NCBI GenBank assembly: GCA_035558955.1
Contig: DATMBX010000152.1
Location: forward strand, 1 to 11,468
Source of the DNA: DASVDE01 sp035558955
GTDB taxonomy: Bacteria > Actinomycetota > Thermoleophilia > Solirubrobacterales > 70-9
Direction: 5' to 3'
Length of the DNA: 11,468 bases
Positions 1 to 8,624 of the stretch are shown here, piece by piece. Below the pieces are notes generated by a model that did no database searches, had not been told where the DNA came from, and saw only the letters and a program-made list of their open reading frames with translations. Every line of letters begins with the position of its first letter. Positions within the stretch are counted from its first letter, which is position 1. The position numbers and the translations under genes were made by a program.

Positions 1-4
1 CCGG

Positions 5-21
5 GGCGGACTCTATCCGCC
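5..21 (-). terminator. Possible hairpin downstream of nadA
   Basis: A perfect 6-bp inverted repeat (GGCGGA / TCCGCC) with a 5-nt loop starts two bases past the nadA stop codon in the direction of nadA transcription. It has no T-tract within the few bases left before the window edge, so it could be a U-less terminator or a chance GC-rich dyad. The edge prevents judging what lies beyond it. Confidence 0.35.
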
Positions 22-22
22 G

Positions 23-1036
23 CTACCCGATCGCGACCATCCGCTCGATCGGAATCCGCGCACGATCGGCGATTTCCCGCGGAACCGTGACCTCAAACTT
101 CATCTCCCGCAGCGAGTCGCGCAGCTTCGGCAGGGTGATCATCTTCATGTACTTGCAGACCGCCATCCGGTTGGCCTCGATCAGATTGGCGCTCGGAGAA
201 GCCTGATGCAGCGGGTGCAGCATCCCGTTCTCGGTGGCGACGATGAACTCGCCGTCGGGATTGCTCTTCACATGGTCCAGCATCCCGCCGGTGGAGAGCA
301 TGTGGACGCCTTCGGGGTCGACGTCACCGGCGGCGACGAACTCCATCACCTGGGTGACGCAGCCGCACTCGGGGTGGACGAGGAACTCGGCGTCGGGATG
401 GGCGGCGCGCTGGGCGGTGATGTCGTCGGGCCGGATTCCCGCGTGGACGTGGCATTCCCCAGGCCAGACGTGCATGCGGTGGCCGGTCTGCCGCTCGACG
501 AAGGAACCGAGCCACATGTCCGGCCCGAAGAGGATCTCGGTGTCGGGGCCGTGCTCGCGGAGGATGTGCTCGACGACCTTGACCGCGTTGGAGGAGGTGC
601 AGCAGTAGTCGGTTTCCGCCTTCACCTCGGCCGAGGTATTGACGTACATGACGACGACCGCGTCGGAGTTGTGGCGGGACTTCCAGTTGCGCAACTCGCC
701 GGCGGAGATCGAGTCGGCGAGGGAGCAGCCGGCGCCTAGGTCGGGGATGAGGACGGTCTTCTCAGGCGAGAGGATCGATGCGGTCTCGGCCATGAAGTGA
801 ACTCCGCAGAAGACGATGACCGAGGCGCCGGCCGCCGCGGCCTTGCGCGAGAGCCCAAGGGAGTCGCCGGTGAAGTCGGCCACCTCCTGAACCTCGGGCA
901 CCTGGTAGTTGTGGGCGAGGATCACCGCGTCGCGCTCGGCCGCGAGCGCGCGGACCTCCTTGGACATCGACTCGATCTCCTCATCGGAGAGGTCGAGGAC
1001 CGGTACCGGCTCGTTGATCGTCGGCAGTTCCCTCAT
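23..1036 (-). CDS. nadA: Quinolinate synthase NadA
   Basis: NadA condenses iminoaspartate with dihydroxyacetone phosphate to quinolinate in cytosolic de novo NAD synthesis, using an oxygen-sensitive [4Fe-4S] cluster. The 337-residue product has the expected length. Family landmarks visible are LAHNYQ (about 40-45), GDSLGLS (57-63), the F-C-G-V-H-F-M-A-E-T-A stretch (76-86) and LIPDLGAGCSLAD (96-108). By alignment from memory to the E. coli enzyme, the three cluster ligands are Cys104 (GAGCSLAD), Cys195 (GECHVHAG) and Cys294 (MAVCKYMKM); the spacings of 91 and 99 residues match the family. The last cysteine stands alone rather than in the CxxCxxC cluster of E. coli. The ATG at 1036 has a GAGG Shine-Dalgarno about 6 nt upstream. 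The gene diverges from the glycosylase gene, 95 bp away. nadC lies 1.3 kb away on the same strand, but nadB is not in the window. Product assignment is secure. Confidence 0.97.
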   Translation of the reverse strand: MRELPTINEPVPVLDLSDEEIESMSKEVRALAAERDAVILAHNYQVPEVQEVADFTGDSLGLSRKAAAAGASVIVFCGVHFMAETASILSPEKTVLIPDLGAGCSLADSISAGELRNWKSRHNSDAVVVMYVNTSAEVKAETDYCCTSSNAVKVVEHILREHGPDTEILFGPDMWLGSFVERQTGHRMHVWPGECHVHAGIRPDDITAQRAAHPDAEFLVHPECGCVTQVMEFVAAGDVDPEGVHMLSTGGMLDHVKSNPDGEFIVATENGMLHPLHQASPSANLIEANRMAVCKYMKMITLPKLRDSLREMKFEVTVPREIADRARIPIERMVAIG

Positions 1037-1119
1037 GCGATGCCTCGCAGTCGAATCGACTCCTATGTTCGCTGGCCCGGCGGCTGCCTCAAACCAGTCG
1101 AATGAACTGAAACCGAGTC

Positions 1120-1125
1120 TACTCT
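1120..1125 (+). promoter_or_regulatory. Candidate -10 box for leaderless mutM
   Basis: TACTCT fits the TANNNT -10 consensus and ends 6 nt before the mutM ATG, the position expected if transcription starts at the A of the start codon. No Shine-Dalgarno precedes the ATG, which supports leaderless translation. No convincing -35 hexamer is visible. This is inferred from pattern and spacing only. Confidence 0.35.
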
Positions 1126-1131
1126 CTCGAC

Positions 1132-1977
1132 ATGCCTGAATTGCCGGAGGTCGAGATCGCGGCGCGGCGGCTGAACGCCGCTTTGGCCGAGGCGCGTGTG
1201 GAATCGGCGGTCGCGCCGGGCATGAACGTGATGAAGACCTTCGATCCTCCCTTAGACGAGTTGGCGGGTCGGGAGGTCTCTGGAGTTCGGCGGATCGGGA
1301 AGATGGTCGTGGTCGAGTTCGGGGACTTGGCGCTGCTCTTTCACCTGATGTCCGCCGGGCGGCTCAGAGCGTTCGACAGACGGGCATCGCCGAGAGACCG
1401 AGCCTCGCGCGTCTTGATCCGGTTTGAGGATGGGCGGGAGCTGCGGCTGCGGGAGTTCGGGACGAGGCAGCGGGCGTGGGCGAAGTTGCTGCCCGTCGAT
1501 GCCGTGGCCGAGGACGAGATGGTCGCGACCCTCGGTCCGGAGGCGTGGCCCGCGCCACCGCTGGAGGAATTCGCGGGGCTGGTCGACCAGCCCCGCCACC
1601 TGCACCCACTGCTGCGCCACCAGAGAGACATCGCCGGGATCGGGCGCTCCTGGGTCGACGAGATCCTCTGGGAGGCGCGGCTCTCGCCCTTCAAGAAGGG
1701 GTCGGAGCTCGACAAAGAAGAAACCGCCCGCCTCCACGCCGCGCTGCATGTGCTCGGCGACGCGATCGACCACTACGAGGAGACGATCGGGCGGGAGCTG
1801 CCGGACAAGCCGGCGAAGCCGCTCAAGGTCCACAAGCGCGAGGGCGAGCCCTGCCCGCGCTGCGGCGCCACGATCGAAGCCGTCTTCTTCTCCGAGCACC
1901 AGACCAACTACTGCCCAGCGGAGCAGACCGGCGGTAAGGTGTTGAAAGACCGCAGGCTTTCGAGGTTGTTGAAGTAA
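1132..1977 (+). CDS. mutM: Fpg/MutM-type DNA glycosylase with altered zinc finger
   Basis: This base-excision-repair enzyme family removes oxidised purines (8-oxoguanine, Fapy) and nicks the abasic site. The 281-residue product starts MPELPEVE, which exposes the catalytic proline and following glutamate after Met removal; Lys57 (in RIGKMVVVEF) matches the conserved lysine. The segment QRDIAGIGRSWVDEILW (164-180) marks the helix-two-turn-helix region, but where Fpg normally has G-N-x-Y it reads G-R-S-W. The C-terminal zinc finger has Cys241, Cys244 and, after the normal 16-residue spacing, Cys261. The fourth ligand position is Glu264 instead of Cys (Y-C-P-A-E-Q-T-G-G-K). A tail KVLKDRRLSRLLK follows. 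The ATG lacks a Shine-Dalgarno and may be leaderless. It is followed after 20 bp by the cupredoxin gene. It belongs to the Fpg/Nei superfamily with certainty; whether it prefers 8-oxoG or Nei-type substrates cannot be told from sequence. Confidence 0.9.
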   Translation: MPELPEVEIAARRLNAALAEARVESAVAPGMNVMKTFDPPLDELAGREVSGVRRIGKMVVVEFGDLALLFHLMSAGRLRAFDRRASPRDRASRVLIRFEDGRELRLREFGTRQRAWAKLLPVDAVAEDEMVATLGPEAWPAPPLEEFAGLVDQPRHLHPLLRHQRDIAGIGRSWVDEILWEARLSPFKKGSELDKEETARLHAALHVLGDAIDHYEETIGRELPDKPAKPLKVHKREGEPCPRCGATIEAVFFSEHQTNYCPAEQTGGKVLKDRRLSRLLK

Positions 1978-1997
1978 GCGGCCGGGAGGAGGCTGAG

Positions 1998-2345
1998 ATG
2001 CGCAAACGATCGATTGCCGTCGTCGTAGCGGCCGGAGCCGTCGCCCTGGCGCCGGTTCTGGGAGGGGTCGCGATCGGCGCCCCCAAGGCGACCGTCAAGC
2101 TCGGGGACAACTTCTTCTCCCCCAGTGAGAAGACCGTGGCGGTCGGGACCAAGGTCCGCTTCAACTGGACCGGCGGCAATCGCCACAACGTGACCAAGAG
2201 CAGCGGACCCGGTGGGGGCTTCGCATCGCGTACGACGCGGGTGAACGGCGTCAACTTCGCCAAGAAATTCACCAAGGCGGGTATCTATCGCTTGATCTGC
2301 ACGATCCACCCAGCGACGATGAAACTGAAGCTGAAGGTTCGCTGA
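1998..2345 (+). CDS. Secreted plastocyanin/azurin-like cupredoxin
   Basis: A 115-residue exported protein. It starts with MRKR and a hydrophobic stretch to about residue 28 (AIGA|PK is a plausible signal peptidase I site), giving a mature domain of roughly 87 residues. Type-1 copper ligands are all recognisable: His63 (NRHNVT), then Cys101, His104 and Met108 in ICTIHPATM. The C-x2-H-x3-M spacing is intermediate between plastocyanin and amicyanin. The protein is basic and beta-rich, ending KLKLKVR. Cupredoxins of this type carry electrons outside the membrane or bind copper; the partner is unknown here, as no oxidase, nitrite reductase or copper transporter is nearby. A strong Shine-Dalgarno (GGGAGGAGG, 1984-1992) sits 5 nt before the ATG. 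It is 20 bp downstream of mutM and likely co-transcribed. It converges on nadC with a 7-bp gap. Fold assignment is strong; function is not known. Confidence 0.88.
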   Translation: MRKRSIAVVVAAGAVALAPVLGGVAIGAPKATVKLGDNFFSPSEKTVAVGTKVRFNWTGGNRHNVTKSSGPGGGFASRTTRVNGVNFAKKFTKAGIYRLICTIHPATMKLKLKVR

Positions 2346-2368
2346 GGGCGACTCAGGCCGGCTCGGCC
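2342..2368. terminator. Weak dyads at the cupredoxin/nadC convergent junction
   Basis: Two small inverted repeats lie at this junction. CTGAG / CTCAG (2342-2346 and 2352-2356) contains the TGA stop of the cupredoxin gene in one arm and the TGA stop of nadC in the other. GGCCG / CGGCC (2356-2360 and 2364-2368) follows inside the nadC 3' end. Neither has a T-tract and both stems are only 5 bp, so efficient termination here is doubtful. Confidence 0.25.
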
Positions 2369-3201
2369 AGCATGCTGAAGTCGAGCGCCGGCGCCGAGTG
2401 GGTGAGGGCGCCGATCGAGATGAAGTCGACGCCGGCCTCGGCGATTTCCCGCACGGTCTCCAGGCTGACGCCACCCGACGCCTCCAGCTTGGGGCCTTTG
2501 TCTTGGGGGGCGGAGGTGTCGCGCAGTCTCACCGCCCCCCGCAGCGCCTCGGTGTCCATGTTGTCGAGCAAGAGACGGTCCGCCCCCGTGCCGAGGGCGT
2601 AGGCGACCTCGTCGAGGTTGCGGCACTCGACCTCGACCGCGAGGTCCGGATAGGCCGCGCGGGCGCCATGGACGGCTTTCGCCAGTCCCCCGGCAAGCGC
2701 GATGTGGTTCTCCTTGATCAGGATCGCGTCGTAGAGGCCCATGCGGTGGTTCTGCCCACCGCCGGCGGCGACCGCCGCCTTCTCGAGGTCGCGCAGGCCC
2801 GGCGTCGTCTTACGCGTGTCGAGGATGCGAACGCCGGTCCCGGCCACAGCTTCGACGAAACGCGCGGTGAGGGTGGCGACGCCGGAGAGATGACCGAGAA
2901 AGTTGAGCGCCGTTCGCTCGGCGGCAAGCAGCGCCGCGGCGGGCCCACTCGCCAGCGCCACCTCGGCCGGAACCTCCTCGCGCCACTGGCCCTCGACCGC
3001 GAGCTTGTCGACGTGCCCAACCCCGCACTGGCGCATCGTCTCTTCGACCACCTCCAGCCCGAAGACGACTCCGGATTGCTTTTGCACGATCCGCGCCCGC
3101 CCCCGCGCCCCCTCGGGCACTACCGTCTCCGAAGTCACGTCCCCAGCTCCGAGATCCTCGGCAAGGGCGCGGGCCACAGTGTCTCTCACCGGGTCGTCCA
3201 T
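2353..3201 (-). CDS. nadC: Nicotinate-nucleotide pyrophosphorylase (quinolinate phosphoribosyltransferase) NadC
   Basis: NadC converts quinolinate and PRPP to nicotinate mononucleotide, CO2 and pyrophosphate, the step after NadA. The 282-residue length is typical. Visible family motifs are LAEDLGAGDVTSE (13-25), ERTALNFLGHLSGVAT (95-110), LDTRKTTPG (127-135), GGGQNHRMGLYDAILIKENH (147-166), VEVECRN (189-195), LLLDNM (210-215), LEASGGV (239-245) and ISIGALTHSAP (261-271). By comparison with characterised QPRTases, Arg130, Lys131, His152, Arg153, Lys163, Glu192, Asp213 and Glu240 line the quinolinate/PRPP site; all are present. No Shine-Dalgarno precedes the ATG at 3201, but a TANNNT box lies 6 nt upstream, so it may be leaderless. 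The long inverted repeat at 3231-3281 lies just upstream and could affect its expression. Confidence 0.97.
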   Translation of the reverse strand: MDDPVRDTVARALAEDLGAGDVTSETVVPEGARGRARIVQKQSGVVFGLEVVEETMRQCGVGHVDKLAVEGQWREEVPAEVALASGPAAALLAAERTALNFLGHLSGVATLTARFVEAVAGTGVRILDTRKTTPGLRDLEKAAVAAGGGQNHRMGLYDAILIKENHIALAGGLAKAVHGARAAYPDLAVEVECRNLDEVAYALGTGADRLLLDNMDTEALRGAVRLRDTSAPQDKGPKLEASGGVSLETVREIAEAGVDFISIGALTHSAPALDFSMLAEPA

Positions 3202-3207
3202 CGGCGC

Positions 3208-3213
3208 AGCCTA
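3208..3213 (-). promoter_or_regulatory. Candidate -10 box for leaderless nadC
   Basis: On the minus strand TAGGCT (TANNNT) ends 6 nt before the nadC ATG, the same geometry as the mutM box, and nadC has no Shine-Dalgarno. A TTGCAC -35-like hexamer in the nearer palindrome arm (minus strand 3240 to 3235) is 21 nt away, longer than a normal spacer, so only the -10 is proposed. Confidence 0.3.
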
Positions 3214-3230
3214 GATGCTCGATACCACGC

Positions 3231-3281
3231 CCCGGTGCAACGCGTTTGCCATGAAATAGATGGCAAACGCGTTGCACCGGG
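3231..3281. repeat. Perfect 22-bp inverted repeat, 7-nt loop
   Basis: Arms 3231-3252 and 3260-3281 are exact reverse complements over 22 bp; the loop is GAAATAG. On the plus strand the second arm is followed directly by TTCTTTT (3282-3288), so it has the full form of a strong intrinsic terminator reading rightward. Each arm also contains the palindromic core AACGCGTT and a GCAA-N5-TTGC dyad, resembling an operator. The element fills the divergent region between nadC and the sigma gene, ending about 20-25 nt before the sigma start. It could be a terminator for rightward read-through, an attenuator, a paired operator, or a short dispersed repeat. The structure is certain; the role is not. Confidence 0.9.
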
Positions 3282-3305
3282 TTCTTTTCGACCTCACGTT
3301 TGGAG

Positions 3306-3791
3306 ATGACAGGGCGTTTAATCCATGACTTGACCGACCTGCCCCCGTTCCAGGCCCTGCTCGACGAGCACTCCGCCGACGTGATGGGGGTGCTGCGCGG
3401 CGCCGTCGGCCGCGGCGACGCCGAGGATTGCTTTCAGGAGACTTTCCTCGCTGCGCTGCGCGCCTATCCGAGACTTGACGACGCGAGCAATCTTCGCGGG
3501 TGGCTGCTGACGATCGCCCACCGCAAGGCGATCGACCACCACCGGGCGAACGGGCGCAGGCCGGTGCCGGTCGCCGAAGTGGTGGAGGTTGGCGTGACCG
3601 ACCCAGAGCCCGTCGACGGGATCTGGAGCACGATCGGCGCGCTGCCGCCAAAGCAACGGGCGGCGGTGGCGCTGCGCTATGCCTGCGACCTCCCCCACGC
3701 CGAGATCGCCGCCGCCCTGGGCTGCTCACCCGAGGCGGCGCGCCGCAGCTTGCACGAGGGAATGAAGCGACTGAGGAAGGAACTGGCATGA
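3306..3791 (+). CDS. ECF-type RNA polymerase sigma-70 factor
   Basis: A 161-residue protein with only sigma regions 2 and 4, the ECF architecture. Region 2 covers about residues 10-82. It includes region-2.2-like AEDCFQETFLAALRA (39-53), which contacts core polymerase, and region-2.4-like NLRGWLLTIAHRKAIDHHR (62-80), which reads the -10. Region 4 covers about 110-160 with ALPPKQRAAVALRYACDLPH followed by the helix-turn-helix AEIAAALGCSPEAARRSLHE, which reads the -35. The start is uncertain. ATG 3306 has GGAG directly abutting it, too close to act normally; an in-frame TTG at 3300 would add two residues and also lacks a Shine-Dalgarno. The stop overlaps the ogt start (ATGA), so the two are very likely coupled. 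No anti-sigma gene is adjacent, so control may be through the factor itself or through transcription. Targets cannot be told from sequence; alkylation response is a guess from the neighbour. Confidence 0.9.
   Translation: MTGRLIHDLTDLPPFQALLDEHSADVMGVLRGAVGRGDAEDCFQETFLAALRAYPRLDDASNLRGWLLTIAHRKAIDHHRANGRRPVPVAEVVEVGVTDPEPVDGIWSTIGALPPKQRAAVALRYACDLPHAEIAAALGCSPEAARRSLHEGMKRLRKELA
3774..3781 (+). promoter_or_regulatory. Ribosome binding site fixing the ogt start
   Basis: AGGAAGGA lies 6 nt before the ATG at 3788, inside the last codons of the sigma gene. This selects 3788 as the ogt start over in-frame upstream starts, which would run deep into the sigma gene. Confidence 0.7.
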
Positions 3792-4342
3792 AGGCCGAAC
3801 TGAAGCGACTCGCCGACCGCGCCTCCGAAGAGGGCCTGCTCGACGTCGCCTACACGACGATGGACTCCCCGTTCGGGCCGCTGCTGCTGGCGACCACGCC
3901 GCGCGGACTTGTGCGCTTGGGGCTCCCAAACCAGGACTCGGAGAGGCTGCTCGAAGACCTGGCGACTCGGGTCTCTCCCCGCGTGCTCGAGGCGCCTCCG
4001 CAGCTCGACGAGGTCCGCCGGGAATTGGATCTCTACTTCGAAGGAAGGCTCACAAGCTTCGACCTCCCCCTCGACTGGCAGCTCACCGACGGCTTCCGCG
4101 CGAGAGTGCAGCGCGCTATCGCGAAGATCCCCTACGGCCAGACGAGCAGCTACACCGATATGGCGCGCAGCGCCGGCAACGAGCGCGCCGTCCGCGCCGC
4201 CGGCACCGCCTGCGGCTCAAACCCCCTCCCAATAGTCGTCCCCTGCCACCGAGTCCTCCGCACCGGCGGCGCCCTAGGCGGCTACGGAGGCGGCCTTCCC
4301 ATGAAGAAAGCTTTGCTGAGAATGGAAGGCGTGCTGGCGTAG
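3788..4342 (+). CDS. ogt: Methylated-DNA--protein-cysteine S-methyltransferase (Ogt type)
   Basis: This suicide repair protein transfers the alkyl group from O6-alkylguanine to its own cysteine. The 184-residue product has an N-terminal ribonuclease-like domain (from about residue 20, TTMDSPFGPLLLATT) and the C-terminal DNA-binding/active domain: GFRARVQRAIAKIPYGQTSS (102-121) and NERAVRAAGTACGSNP (131-146) with the arginine finger region and Asn145. The PCHR active site follows, with acceptor Cys153, then GGYGGGLPMKKALLRMEG (164-181). The first 20 residues (MKAELKRLADRASEEGLLDV) form an extension of a kind I recall from actinobacterial homologues found next to sigma factors. The start codon overlaps the sigma stop by 4 bp and is preceded by a good Shine-Dalgarno, so the stoichiometry is probably linked. 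The stop codon sits in one arm of the palindrome that ends the transcript. No AraC/Ada domain is fused, so induction must come from elsewhere, possibly the sigma factor. Confidence 0.96.
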   Translation: MKAELKRLADRASEEGLLDVAYTTMDSPFGPLLLATTPRGLVRLGLPNQDSERLLEDLATRVSPRVLEAPPQLDEVRRELDLYFEGRLTSFDLPLDWQLTDGFRARVQRAIAKIPYGQTSSYTDMARSAGNERAVRAAGTACGSNPLPIVVPCHRVLRTGGALGGYGGGLPMKKALLRMEGVLA

Positions 4343-4370
4343 AGGGATCGGGTGCCCGATCCCTCTACGC
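4337..4370. terminator. Bidirectional hairpin terminator between convergent ogt and prfB
   Basis: A perfect 16-bp inverted repeat (4337-4352 and 4355-4370) is separated by two bases, so the folded RNA would have about 15 bp and a 4-nt loop. One arm contains the ogt TAG (4340-4342), the other the prfB TAG (4365-4367), exactly mirrored. There is no T-tract on either side, as expected of a U-less hairpin terminator. It serves both strands symmetrically, which fits a shared terminator. Confidence 0.85.
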
Positions 4371-5481
4371 TGACGACGCAGCGGTCTTGTTCAGGAAGTC
4401 CCGGATGAAGTCGTCTATGTCGCCGTCAAGGACACGCTGGGCATCGCCGACCTCGTGGCCGGTTCGGTGGTCTTTGACCCGCTGGTCGGGGTGCAGGAAG
4501 TAGCTGCGGATCTGGGATCCCCAGGCGACGTCCTTCACCTCGCCCCGCTCCTTGGCCAGGGTCTCGGCGCGTTTGCGCTCCTCCAGCTCGATCAGCTTCG
4601 AACGCAGAAGCTGCATCGCGACCGCCTTGTTTTGGGTCTGCGAGCGCTCGTTCTGGCACTGGACGACGACCCCGGTCGGGATGTGGGTGATCCGAACCGC
4701 GGAGTCGGTCTTGTTGACGTGCTGCCCCCCGGCGCCGGAGGCCCGGTAGGTGTCGATTCGCAGGTCGTCGTCGGCGATCTCGACCTCGACCCCCTCGTCG
4801 ACCATGGGCCCGACATCGACCTGGGCGAAGCTCGTGTGGCGTCGCGCCGAGGAGTCGAAGGGCGAGATCCGGACCAGGCGGTGGACGCCACGGTCGGCGG
4901 CGAAGAGGCCATAGGCGTTCTCTCCGCGAGCGATGAAGGTGGCCGACTTGAGGCCCGCCTCCTCCCCTGGCGAGGCCTCCTTCATCTCGACCTCGAAGCC
5001 GCGGCGTTCGGCCCAGCGAAGGTACATGCGCAACAGAATCTCGGCCCAGTCCTGGGAATCGGTTCCGCCGGCGCCGGCGTGGACGGTGACGACGGCGTCG
5101 CCCGCGTCGTACTCGCCGCTGAACAGACGAGCTTCCTCCAGCTCGGCCAGACGGCGCTCGACCGAGGCGAGCTGGGAGGTCAGCTCCCTCGCCATCTCCT
5201 CGTCCTCGGAAGCCATCTCGGCCAGCTCGGCGAGATCGGCGGCGTCGGATTCCAGCTCGGCGAAGGTCTTCAGCTTGCGCCCGGCGCGGGCGTGCGCGGC
5301 GGAGGTCCGAGCGGCGGTCTCCTGGTCGTCCCAGAAGCCTGGACGCTGCATCTCGGCCTCGAGCCGCTCGACCTCTTCCTTCAGCGAAGCCGGGTCAAAG
5401 GTAGTCCGCGAGCAGCTTCAACTGTCCGCGGATCTCGGCGAGCCGCGCCGGCACCGATTCGGTTGACGCGGTCTCGGCCAT
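4365..5481 (-). CDS. prfB: Peptide chain release factor 2, expressed by +1 programmed frameshift
   Basis: RF2 ends translation at UGA and UAA and triggers peptidyl-tRNA hydrolysis. The ATG at 5481 opens a 28-codon segment ending CTT TGA C; skipping one base at 5397 joins it to the long frame (5396-4365), giving about 371 residues (E. coli 365). The junction reads L-A-D-Y-L then D-P-A-S-L, matching E. coli LRGYL-DYD in place. A coiled N-terminal domain is followed by LFSGEYDAGDA, HAGAGGTDSQDWAEILLRMY, the anticodon-like SPF tripeptide (206-208) and the catalytic GGQ (251-253, in RASGAGGQHVNKTDSAVRIT). The positions are within one residue of E. coli. The start overlaps the upstream stop (TGATG), so it is probably translated by reinitiation after the SnoaL-like gene. 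Starting at the internal ATG 5351 would lose the N-terminal domain's first 43 residues and is unlikely. Confidence 0.95.
5394..5400 (-). promoter_or_regulatory. RF2 autoregulatory +1 frameshift site (CTTTGAC)
   Basis: Minus-strand CTT TGA C is the canonical RF2 recoding heptamer: peptidyl-tRNA on CUU slips +1 to UUU while the in-frame UGA waits for RF2, so low RF2 raises RF2 synthesis. In E. coli an SD-like AGGGGG sits 3 nt before CUU; here the same place reads GCGGAC, a weak match. The position at codons 28-29 and the coding continuity on both sides make the site convincing. Confidence 0.9.
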
Positions 5482-5836
5482 CAACGCAGCTTACCCAGCG
5501 CCTCGGCGCGGTCCTCGAACGGGCGCCAGCTCCGCACCCGGTGGTCGCGCAACTCGAAAAACCAGGCCATCTCATCCACCCCGGCGGGCGAGCCGTCTCC
5601 ATCCCAATGCCAAACCCGTCTGATCAGCGCCACCGCCTTATCGGGCTCCTCGTGCAACTCATCCAACTCGATGGTCTGCTGAACGCCTCCGGGGGCGCGG
5701 GTCGCCCAGATCCGCGCCGCCTCCCGTCCCTTGCGCAACCCGCGCATCGAGTGCAACTCAACCTCCGGGTCGAGCACCGCAACGAACGCATCCAGGTCAC
5801 GCTCGTTGAAAGCGCGGATGAACTCGCGGACGGGGT

Positions 5837-5852
<16 letters not shown>
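5481..5852 (-). CDS. SnoaL-like (NTF2 fold) small protein
   Basis: A 123-residue protein of the NTF2-like/SnoaL superfamily, a cone-shaped fold used by many small enzymes and binding proteins. It is recognised by VREFIRAFNERDLDAFVAVL (8-27), DPEVELHS (28-35), the RGLRKGREAARIWATR helix (37-52), the central strands with RRVWHWDGDG (78-87), and VDEMAWFFELRDHRVRSWRPFEDRAEAL at the end. No catalytic residues can be assigned safely. The start is taken as GTG 5852, which overlaps the end of secA by 16 bp and follows a purine-rich GGGAAGAAG. Another GTG lies slightly further upstream. Its stop overlaps the prfB ATG (TGATG). The position between secA and prfB and the double overlap suggest obligate co-translation, but no function follows from it. 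Confidence 0.8.
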
Positions 5853-8617
<2,765 letters not shown>

Positions 8618-8624
8618 GCGAGAC

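Noticed and set aside
206..739. 177-codon open frame antisense to nadA
   Set aside because: Mirror of nadA codons, rich in G, D, V and A, without family motifs.
3231..3281. Transposon end or MITE
   Set aside because: No transposase, no target-site duplication around the arms and only one copy in the window. It is kept as an inverted repeat of unknown role instead.
2398..3309. 303-codon plus-strand frame over nadC
   Set aside because: Antisense to nadC, running through the palindrome; no domain seen.
3500..3787. Extended ogt start inside the sigma gene
   Set aside because: The added residues are an Arg/Pro-rich out-of-frame reading of sigma region 4; the Shine-Dalgarno and the ATGA overlap at 3788 give a normal Ogt length.
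5351..5400. prfB as a frameshifted pseudogene
   Set aside because: The break is exactly the conserved CTTTGAC recoding site, and all catalytic motifs downstream are intact.
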